This document shows positions 1 through 12,000 of a DNA stretch of 64,000 nt, one piece after another; position 1 is the first letter of the stretch; every line of letters starts with the position of its first letter. Below the pieces are notes generated by a model. It was not told the DNA's origin. It made no database searches and saw only the letters and a list, made by a program, of their open reading frames with translations. Position numbers and translations under genes: made by a program. Source of the DNA: Liolophura sinensis (taxonomy: Eukaryota; Mollusca; Polyplacophora; Chitonida; Chitonidae); NCBI RefSeq assembly GCF_032854445.1, contig NC_088301.1, forward strand, positions 13,760,281 to 13,824,280, given 5' to 3'.

Positions 1-75
1 GGTGAAATTTTGTGTCAAATAATTATACGGTACAAATATAAGAATTTACCTACAGTGTTGTCATTTTTGTTTCAG

Positions 76-3000
76 TGCCTTCATGTGCCATACACATCCT
101 TGACCATGTATATCTGTGATGACCAGAAAGAGAGAGACTCTGTCACAGCTTATCGTGAGTTAATTGACTAAACTGAGGGATGTTTGAAATTTAGTTTTAA
201 TCTTTACTTATTTATTCATTTATTTATTTATTCCTTTACATTTCTGATGACATTCACAGTTAAATTTTGGATAGGAATTTTATGGGAATTGCTTTCATTT
301 TTGACATTCCTTTGATGGGTAGACAGATTTCGTCAACCAGGCCAGAGGTTGTCTGTGGCATACTCGGCTAAAAAGGCTCTAGCTTTCCACAACCTGTTCA
401 TCAGTCATTACCTACTCTTTGGGTGTGGTGCTGCTCCACAATAGTATGTGGAGAAGGTAACTTTCTACAACCAGTCAAACTATGACACGTATCGACTCAC
501 TATTGATAAATCACAGACTGACTACAGGCAAACCACAAACCCACTACAGGCAAACCACAAACTCACTACAGGCAGACCATAGACGCATTACTGGCAAATC
601 ACAGACTCATTACAGGCCAACCACAGACTCACAACAGGTAAACCACTGACTCACTACTGGCAAATCACAGACTCACTACAGGCAAACCACAGACTCACTA
701 CAGGCAAACCACAGATTTACCACAGCTAAACCACAGACTCACTACAGGCAAACCACAGACTCACTGTAGAGGCAAACAACAAAGTCGCTGTGCAGACAAA
801 CCACAGTGTTACTAGAGGCAAACCACAGTGTCCACGACAGGCAGCTATATAATCACAAGAGGCAAACAACCTTGAACAAGTGGAACACTACCATTGTACC
901 TGTGTGCTTTAAAGCTGGGTTAAAACAGTCTTTTTTTTTATATGTAATCCAGGCTATTACCAAACTGTGAAACAAATTTGATCTGCCAATTTGTGATAAA
1001 GAGTTCCTGCGATCATTTTGCTGCACCTACTTATTACTGACTTTTTAAAAATTTCCATGTCCATTTACCTGTCAGGTATGCTGTCTGAAGCTGTGGGTGT
1101 TTTACTGGCTGTGGTTGTTCAGGGTCAGCTTGTGAACAAATACAGAGTGGCAGGGGAGTGTAGTGCAGAGACAACCATCTCACCTGGCCAGATCAAAGAT
1201 CAGGTGAGGACTTGGTGCTATAAAAAAGATACAGAATTGATCAGTCCTAATACAGAGTGGCGAGAGAGTGTAATGCAGAGACAACCATCTCACCTGAACA
1301 GATTATTGATCAGGTGAGAACCAGGTGTTATAAAACATGATACAGAATTGATCAACCATAAGAGAGAGTGGCAGGAGAGTGTAGTGCAGAGACAACCATC
1401 TCACCTGGCCAGACCAAAGACCAGGTGAGGACCAGGTGTTATAAAACATGATACAGAATTGATCAACCCTTATACAGAGTGGCAGGAGAGTGTAGTACAG
1501 AGACAACCATCTCACCTGACCAGATCATAGATCAGGTGAGAACCAGGTGTTATAAAACATGATACAGAATTGATCAACCCTTATACAGAGTGGCAGGAGA
1601 GTGTAGTATAGAGACAACCATCTCACCTGATCAGATCATAGATCAGGTGAGAACCAGGTGTTATAAAACATGATACAGAATTGATCAACTCTTATACAGA
1701 GTGGCAGGAGAGTGTAGTACAGAGACAACCATCTCACCTGACCAGATCATAGGTCAGTTGAGAACCAGGTGCCATATAACATGATACAGAACTGATCAAC
1801 CCTAATACAGTGTGACAGGAGAGTGTAGTACAGAGACAACCATCTCACCTGACCAGATCATTGATCAGGTGAGAACCAAGTGTTATCTGGGACTAATATA
1901 ACTGTTATTTATCCCAGGCGTTATATAACATGATACAGAATTGGTCAGTAGTAATGAAGAAATGATCAGTCATAGTGGTGAGATGGTCAACCATAATACA
2001 GAACTGACAAGCCATTTTACAGAAATATACAAGCCATACAATACTACAGTAATAGACATTATCAGATGCATAGTACAGACATTATCAGCTGCATAGTACA
2101 GACATTATCAGCTGCATAATACAGACATTATCAATCACCTTACAAAAATAACCATAAAAATAAGACAATGGGATTTAAAGTGACCAGTCATGATACAAAA
2201 TAACCCAAGGATTCATTAAAAATAAAACAATCTTATCAATGTACAGAAACGAATAACCATAACACAGAAATGAATAGCGGTAACATAGAAATGAATAGCA
2301 GTCACACAGAAATGAATAGCGGTAACATAGAAATGAATAGCGGTAACATAGAAATGAATAGCAGTCAAACAGAAATGAATAGCGGTAACATAGAAATGAA
2401 TAGCGGTAACATAGAAATGAATAGCAGTACTACAGAAATGAATAGCGGTAACACAGAAATGAATAGCAGTAATACAGAAATGAATAGCGGTAACACAGAA
2501 ATGAATAGCAGTAATACAGAAATGAATAGTGGTAACACAGAAATGAATAGCAGTAATACAGAAATGAATAGTGGTAACACAGAAATGAATAGCAGTAATA
2601 CAGAAATGAATAGTGGTAACACAGAAATGAATAGCAGTAATACAGAAATGAATAGTGGTAACACAGAAATGAATAGCAGTAATACAGAAATGAATAGTGG
2701 TAACACAGAAATGAATGATTCTCCCAAATTAATCGACAAAAGTATTCAGAAATAACCAGCCAGTAATCACAACTGATCGACAATAAGTATGATTAATATA
2801 TTTGTGGCAACCAAATTATACATTATACAAAAGCATGACTTCCTGTTTATTTTTTTTCTGCTGCCAGGAATGGTCCTACATGTATGGTGCCTTTATAGTG
2901 ATAGGAATCTATGTGATTTGTTCCTGTACAGTATTCTTTGGAGTCAAGGAAAAACAAGGTAAGTCTTGGAAGGATCAGTAGAAATGCATAGGACATCTTC

Positions 3001-6000
3001 TGTATTACACAGCCATTGCAAAAGTGAAATATTTTTCGCTATTGGCACGGCATAAAATACCAGTCATAAAATAAATAAATATTGTGTATTACAAGCCTGA
3101 CAGAGAGAACTCATAAGTTCCCTTGACAATGGACCTTGACCTTTGACCCTTGACTGGCTCTGAAGTTTCCAGTTTGCATCTAGATTTCCATGATGTCTGC
3201 CATGACTTTAAGTCAGGATGTTTGTCAGGAAGCTGGTGAGATGTTTTAAGGGTTTAACACCTTAATCTTGGTGTTTGTTGTGTGACCCAATACCACTGAA
3301 CCTTATTTCTCACCTGAGCACTTGAGAGGTTTGACGAGGTGCAAAAGAATGTTTAGCAGTATTGAGTTACACAACAAACACCAAGATGAAGGAGTATCAA
3401 GTTACACAACAAACACCAAGACGAAGGAGTTAATTAAAGTCTATTGTACTCTGAAAATGTGGTAAAAATAGCATATTTCTTGCTTGCTACTGTCCTCTTC
3501 ACCCTGTTAGGCTGAGGGCATGGATTTTAGAGCAATCAACATCAAGTTGAACTTTGGACCCAGATATTCTGAAGAGATATTACAAATGTGTAGTAATGTA
3601 AAAGTGTTGTAATAACAGAGTGATATCAATAAACAATGTGGAATTTATTGCACCTATGTTGTAATAACAAAGTGATATCAATGAACTATGTTAAATTTAT
3701 AGCACCTGTGTTGTAATAACAAAGTGATATCAATAAACGATGCGAAATTTATAGCACCTTTATCACTGAAGGAAATGAGTGTATTTCACCAATATATAAA
3801 TCATAAAACAAATCTAGCACATAAACAAGCTCTAAGTCCATTTATGCAGAAATAAGCAGGAACGACCTTTTTCTTCGCTGAAGTAAACATACCAGCTGGT
3901 ATGTTGCGTAACACACTCAGTGTTGCTTGAAAGGTCCTCTCTGTTTGATATGCAAATTTGCACATGGCCCACAACTGACAGTAGAGTAGAATATGGTTCC
4001 CCCTGGTGTTTGTGTAGTTTCCTTTAGCCTTAAGCATGAATCTTGCCATGCCTTGGAGAAGTAAAATATTAACAGGGTCAAATGTGTTCTGCTACTTACT
4101 GGTTGGCAGGCTGACAAATTGTGTATGTGCCAAGCTACTAATATATCTCCTTGTATTAAATTTTGTTGCACGACATTAAACTTTGTTGCACGACAAAGCA
4201 CTGACTGACTAACTAACTATGTTTCAGTCCTCTTTAATCACCTCTTGTTTCTTACCTGTACAGGTGTCATCCAAGATGGCCATGAACCTTTTTTCAGGGC
4301 TCTGAAGCTTGTCTTTACCCATGGGCCTTATGTTAAACTGGTTGTCATATTCCTCTTCCACTCATTAGCCATTGCGGTAAGTCAAGTGCTGTAAATATTC
4401 ATGAATATACATGAATGTGCCGCATAACTCAAAAGTTGACTCAAAAGTCATTCTTGACTTTCATGATATGCCCATTTTTCCAGCTCATCGTCATATGACT
4501 GAAAGTTTGTGAAATACAACGTTAAACCCCCAGCATACATACATACTTTTTTTTATCAGTGGGAATTTAGATATTACCTACAGTAAGTGATATTACCTAC
4601 AGTAAGTGATATTACCTAAAGTAAGTAACTTAAAGTTACTGTATTTTGCCTGAAGTTTGGTATGTAAAATGCACTGTCAGAAGCACATAAAGGCCTTAAA
4701 TTAATACTTTTGAGGCCACCACTTAAGTTTTGTCTGATGAAAGAAATTAGTCAAACTTCTCAAAAAACTCAAATGGCAGAATAAGGAGAATGAATCACTG
4801 CGAATCCAGAAAAATATGCCGCCTGAAAAATGCCGAACTTAAGGTGCAATGCAGTACAGTTTGAAATGCAGTATTCTGTGATTTCTGTGAAGGTGTGAAA
4901 TCCATCAATTCTCGATCAGTCTGCAAATAACTTATTTGGGCTTTAAATCGTCAGTATGCGTAATCTGCAATAGTTCATGAGTCTTACGTGAATGATCAAA
5001 TTTTACATACATCGCTGTGTTTTATGTGATGGAAATACATGTATACTACACACTAAAATTCAAAACTCATTACATCATCAGTTAGTGTTTTAATATAATG
5101 CCTGGATCAGTGTTTCTTGTTGGTTTCAGATTGTCCAGGGTAACTTAGCCCTGTTTGTTACGCACGCTCTCCATCAAGGAGACCAGTTTGCCACGATGAT
5201 TCTTGTCCTTCTGGTAGGTCATCAGGTCATTCATGGATGTATATTACCTGTTTTATACACGTACTGTAATTCTTCAGCCTTTCTGCATATTTGCAAGATG
5301 TTTATTCCAGCATATTCTGAGGGTATTGTTATATGTGGACTGATTATTCTGAGGGTATTGTTATATGTGGACTGATTATTCTGAGGGTATTGTTATATGT
5401 AGACTGATTATTCTGAGGGTATTGTTACATGTAGACTGATTATTCTGAGGGTATTGTTATATGTAGACTGATTATTCTGAGGGTATTGTTATACGTGGAC
5501 TGATTATTCCAAGGGCATTGTTATATGTAGACTGATTATTCCGAGGGTATTGTTATATGTAGACTGTTTATTCTGAGGGTATTGTTATATGTAGACTGAT
5601 TATTCTGAGGGTATTGTTATATGTAGACTGTTTATTCTGAGGGTATTGTTATATGTAGACTGATTATTCTGAGGGTATTGTTATACGTGGACTGATTATT
5701 CCAAGGGCATTGTTATATGTAGACTGATTATTCCGAGGGTATTGTTATATGTAGACTGTTTATTCTGAGGGTATTGTTATATGTAGACTGATTATTCTGA
5801 GGGTATTGTTATATGTAGACTGTTTATTCTGAGGGTATTGTTATATGTAGACTGATTATTCTGAGGGTATTGTTATACGTGGACTGATTATTCCGAGGGC
5901 ATTGTTATATGTGGACTGATTATTCTGAGGGTATTGTTATATGTAGACTGATTATTCTGAGGGTATTGTTATACGTGGACTGATTATTCTGAGGGTATTG

Positions 6001-9000
6001 TTATATGTAGACTGATTATTCCGAGGGTATTGTTATATGTAGACTGTTTATTCTGAGGGTATTGTTATATGTAGACTGATTGTTCTGAGGGTATTGTTAT
6101 ATGTAGACTGATTATTCTGAGGGTATTGTTATATGTAGACTGATTATTCTGAGGGTATTGTTATATGTAGACTGTTTATTCTGAGGGTATTGTTATATGT
6201 AGACTGATTGTTCTGAGGGTATTGTTATATGTGGACTGATTGTTCTGAGGGTATTGTTATATGTGGACTGATTATTCCGAGGGTATTGTTATATGTAGAC
6301 TGATTATTCTGAGGGTATTGTTATATGTAGACTGTTTATTCTGAGGGTATTGTTATATGTAGACTGATTATTCTGAGGGTATTGTTATACGTGCACTGAT
6401 TATTCCGAGGGTATTGTTATATGTGGACTGATTATTCTGAGGGTATTGTTATACGTGGACTAATTATTCCGAGGGTATTGTTATATGTAGACTGTTTATT
6501 CTGAGGGTATTGTTATATGTAGACTGATTATTCTGAGGGTATTGTTATATGTAGACTGATTATTCTGAGGGTATTGTTATATGTAGACTGATTATTCCGA
6601 GGGTATTGTTGTATGTGGACTGATTATTCTGAGGGTATTGTTACATGTAGACTGATTATTCTGAGGGTATTGTTATATGTAGACTGATTATTCTGAGGGT
6701 ATTGTTATACGTGGACTGATTATTCTGACGGTATTGTTATATGTAGACTGATTATTCTGAGGGTATTGTTATATGTGGACTGATTATTCTGAGGGTATTG
6801 TTATATGTGGACTGATTATTCTGAGGGTATTGTTATATGTAGACTGATTATTCTGAGGGTATTGTTATATGTAGACTGATTATTCTGAGGGTATTGTTAT
6901 ATGTAGACTGATTATTCTGAGGGTATTGTTATATGTGGACTGATTATTCTGAGGGTATTGTTATATGTGGACTGATTATTCTGAGGGTATTGTTATACGT
7001 GGACTGATTATTCCGAGGGTATTATTACATATAGACTGATAAAACAATGCTTTTTTTAAGCTGGCAAATCAAAGCAGTATAGTTTTGTCTCCAAACTCAA
7101 ATTAAAAATATGCATAAATCGCAATGAAAGTTGCTCTTTTTTATAGGAAAAGGTTGAGAAATTAGGGTATATCTCATGTGTATGTGTCAGATGTCATGTC
7201 TGTTTTCTATTCACAGTTGAGTGCAATAGTTTTCATGCCTGCCTGGCATCTTTTGTTGTTAAAATTTGGCAAAAAGAAAGCCTACGCAGCAGGTCTTATT
7301 GTAAGTATCATGTTTAAATATCATCAGTACTGTTTGATATGTGAAATAACAGTGAGTATGGCGTAAAACACTAATCAAGTAAATCAAGTAAATAAATACT
7401 GTTTAATCAAAATGATGACATTAATAAGGGGTGCTTATAAAGTGTGCCCTTTTTTATCTTTTGAAGTTAACTAACAAACATAAGTACATGTACATTAATT
7501 TGGGGATTATGTGAATCTATATTAGGTTCTTATAAAACAGAAACAGATTTGGAATGGTGAAGAGCTAGTGATACGTACAGAATGCAACAAAAATGAAAAT
7601 ATATTACCCTATTACGTCTAATTTTTGGGACACCTGGTCTGCACATTTTAGTATATATATGTAATTGTAGCAGGAATATTGAGTTTCTTTTTTCTCACAT
7701 GGTTAAACCATCTAATTACTCATATCTTTACTTTCCTAAAAGGCTGGTAAAGAAATGTAATATTCTACTTTCAACACAACTAATATCTGTCCTATAAATT
7801 AGAAGAATTAGGGTAACTACATGTATAATATTCTGTTTTAGTTGATCATTGGGTGAAACATGATTTGATCACATGTATCTGCTAAAACAAAGATCCATGT
7901 ACAAAAAAGAAAGAAAATAAGAATCATGCGTTTTAGGTATCATTTAAAACCTTAACAGTTGGAAATAAGTGTTGCACATTGCTGCATGTGCATGTATGTG
8001 TTGACTGTTTGTGTTGACTGGTTATGTTGACTGGTTGTGTTGTGCAGTTGTTCATCCCAGTGCTGATATCACAGTTGTACGTACAAGGCAGCATCTATGT
8101 GTATTACCCTATCCTGGTGGTGGCTGGCGCCTGTGTGGCCGTCGCCCTGCTCTTACCCTGGTATGTGTACAGATTCGATAAACTTTATTAAATTGTATAC
8201 ATTTTTATCTGTAGTCTGTGAGTTTTAAGTTTACTTCATGTGTGGGTACATGTGATTTAAAAGTAGTGGTACACGTATCAGCAGTGTTTGTGCTTTTGTT
8301 GATTTTTTTTATGCCCCCTTGGAAAATTTGTCAGTATCCATTATTGGAAATACTTGATAGTCTTCATCATTGAAAATGTTCACTAGTGTTCATCATTGGA
8401 AATGATCACTAGTGTCCATCATTGGAAATGATCACTAGTGTTCATCTTTGGAAATGATCACTAGTGTTTATCTTTGGAAATGGTCACTAGTGTCCATCAC
8501 TGGAAATGATCACTAGTGTTCATTATTGGAAATGATCACTAGTGTTCATCTTTGGAAATGATCACTAGTGTTCATCTTTGGAAATGATCACTAGTGTTCA
8601 TCATTGGAAATGATCACTAGTGTTCATCATTGGAAATGATAACCAGTGTTCATCATTTGAAATGATCACTAGTGTTCATCTTTGGAAATGATCACTAGTG
8701 TCCATCACTGGAAATGATCACTAGTATTCATCATTGGAAATGATCACTAGTGTCCATCTTTGGAAATGATGACTAGTGTCCTTCTTTGGAAATGATGACT
8801 AGTGTTCATCTTTGGAAATGATCACTCGTGTCCATCTTTGGAAATGATCACTAGTGTTCATCTTTGGAAATGATAACCAGTGTTCATCATTTGAAATGAT
8901 CACTAGTGTTCATCTTTGGAAATGATCACCAGTGTCCATCATTTGAAATGATCACTAGTGTTCATTATTGGAAATGATCACTAGTGTCCATCATTGGAAA

Positions 9001-12000
9001 ATGATGACTAGTGTTCATCTTTGGAAATGATCACTAGTATCCATGATTAGAAATGATCACTCGTGTCCATCTTTGGAAATGATCACTAGTATCCATCATT
9101 GGAAATGATCACTTGTGTCCATCATTGGAAATGATCACTAGTGTTCATCGTTGGAAATGATAACTAGTGTCCATCGTTAAAAATGATCACTACTGTCCAT
9201 CATTGGAAATGATCACTAGTGTCCATCGTTAAAAATGATCACTACTGTCCATCATTGGAAATGATAACTAGTGTCCATCACTGGAAATGATCACTAGTGT
9301 CCATCGTTAAAAATGATCACCAATGTCTTTCATTGGAAATTTTCACTAGCGTTCATCACTTGAAATGATTACCAATGTCCAAGAATTGGAAATGATCACC
9401 AGTGTCCATTATTGGAAATGGTCACTAGCGTTCATCCAGCCTTGCTTTAAGATACTGTGGACAGCCTTGCTTTAAGATACCATGCACATTGTAAAGCCTT
9501 GCTTTAAGATACTGTGGACATTGTCCAGCCTTGCTTTACGGTACCATGGACATTGTCCAGCCTTGCTTTAAGATACTGTGGACATTGTCCAGCCTTGCTT
9601 TTAGAAACCATGAACAGTTTCCACCCTTGATTGTGAGAACTACAGACAGTCTCCACCCTTGCTTATAGGATGAGTGGACAATGCCCACCCTTGCTTGTAG
9701 AAACAATGAACAGTGTCCATGTGTACTCATAGAAAAAATTAACAATGTCAACCGTTGCTTGTAGAAACCATGCATGGACGATGTCCACTCTTTTTGGACA
9801 GTGTTTACCCTTGCTTGTGGAAACAGTGGTTATTTATTTATTTATTTATTTGATTGGTGTTTTACACCGTACTCAAGAATATTGTGGAAACAGTGGACAA
9901 TGTCCACCCTTGCTTGTGGAAACGGTGGACAATGTCCATCCTTGCTTGTGGAAACACTGGACATTGTCCACCTTGTGTGTAAACAGTTAACCAGCCTTGA
10001 CAGTAGTATACACTGGAGACAAAGTCTTGTTTGTGGATACCAATGACTTGTCCATTTCTCCAGTGAAAACAATGGACTTTGTCCAGCCTTGTCTGTTACA
10101 AATACTGTGGATAATGTCCACCCTGTGTTTGTTAACCATTAAACCACATTGTCAAGCTTGTGGAAACAGTGAACATTTTCCAGATTTTCTGTAGAAACTA
10201 CAGATGTTGCTTCTTTTGGAAACCATGGATATTTAGTTTAATCCAAGTCTCAGTAATCCAATGTAAACCTGTTGTTATCAGAATTTTGTTAAGAAATACT
10301 GTATTTGACCAAAATTTTTCTCCAAGATTAAGTTACTCATTTAGTCTGATTCTGACAGTTTTCCTGACCTTAATAGAAAGGTGTTTTTGAAGTTTATTTG
10401 GAAAGCAGGATGTTTATATACTACTGGAAACAAATGTAAATTTGAACACCAGAAGTAATTTTGTGACCTCTACTGACCAAAATTTTATAACCTTTATTTT
10501 CCTCTATAAATTAACGAATTAGTGGAAAAATTTTAGGGTAAATACACCACACCATATAAAAATATTGTGAAAGCCAGTCACATTTTCCAACATTGTCTCC
10601 ACAAGTCATGGGCATTGTTTACTGGTAAACGATAACCATGTTTTTCTTTTTAATTGGAACCTAATAGTTAGCATCTGGCCTTCTGTTAAGGAAACCCTGT
10701 GACTTTGGCAAGAAGTTGTTCAATTTGGCTACCATACTGGCTACAGTCTTTCAGGGACAAACATTTTGCTCATTCATTAGAAAATGAAGTTATGAAAATT
10801 TATTAAACAATAAATTCGTGAGTTTCTTATTTACAAGGTCTATGCTCCCAGACGTCCTAGATGATTTCATGCTGAACACAGGCACGAGGAAAGACGCCAT
10901 ATTTTATTCCTTCTACGTCTTCTGCAACAAATTTGCTGCTGGAATCGGGTTAGGATTCTCACAGATAGCCCTAGAGTAAGTATAGCCACATTAAGTCATC
11001 CTTACAAATATGCAGTAGACACTAATTCCTCAACCGTTTCGTATATGAAAAAGCAACTTTCAGTGCAATTTATTGACATTTTTAATTTGATTTTTAAGAC
11101 ATTGGTTGGATTGACCAGTTTCAGGGCTTCACAAAAAGCACAGAATAATACCTATGCTTGTATAATCACTTAATTTGCAAACATTTGAAAAGCTTGAAGA
11201 ATAACATTAACTGTATGTAAAACAATGAGTCTTCACTATAACCTTGCAGTACATGAGTTCCTACATACATTATAAAATACGCTATTTGTTTAGAAATGAT
11301 GTCTCTCTCATTTTAGAACACTGTAGGACATGTCCATGCAATTGAAACATTGAGATGTTGTGTAGAACTTTGCAAAAAAGGTTATGAGACTATTCCTCTG
11401 AATCATTTAATATGATTTGGGATGTTATATTAACTATAAAGAAATAATCTGCCAGTAGGTTTGATAGATCTCCCAAAAATAGTTACGTTATTGAAAAGAA
11501 AGACACGTACATGTAAGCAGCCCTAACGCGTCAGGAAGTAGGGAGGTCACAGTTGAATGTTATAGCATGGTGACAGCAGACAGACTCAGTAATCAGATAA
11601 TCATAGACTGGTGATAAAACCAAAAGTTTAGATGTAGGATGTTCATTTGTTTGGGGTTTTTTAGTGTCACAGTGTATACAGTGTACAGTGTATAATTGTG
11701 TCAGCTTAGTCAGACATGCTTAACGTGCTGCCTCACTGGAACGCAATTTCCTAGAAGCCAGACATGATTCCCCACTCATTCACATTTAACCTGTTTTTCT
11801 CAACTCAGGGTAACTGGTGTAGGTGGCCTGAATTTTCCCCGTCATGTACTACAAGTACTGGAGGCATGAAAATTCCAAATTCCCATTGTGACCTTGACAG
11901 GGTTTGAACCCAGATCTCAATGCAAATTTACATCCTAATAAATTGGACACCACAATGCAGTCAGGTTAAGGAATCATAGTGCCTAGCTGTGACAAAGTGA

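Noticed and set aside
2270-2755. 161-aa open frame of EMNSSNT heptads as a gene
   Set aside because: It is purely a 21-bp tandem repeat, lies within an intron, is open in opposing frames too, and has no splice or promoter evidence.
5313-9436. CRISPR array (regular 26-32 bp spacing)
   Set aside because: Units are contiguous with no unique spacers, and the context is intronic DNA of an animal gene.
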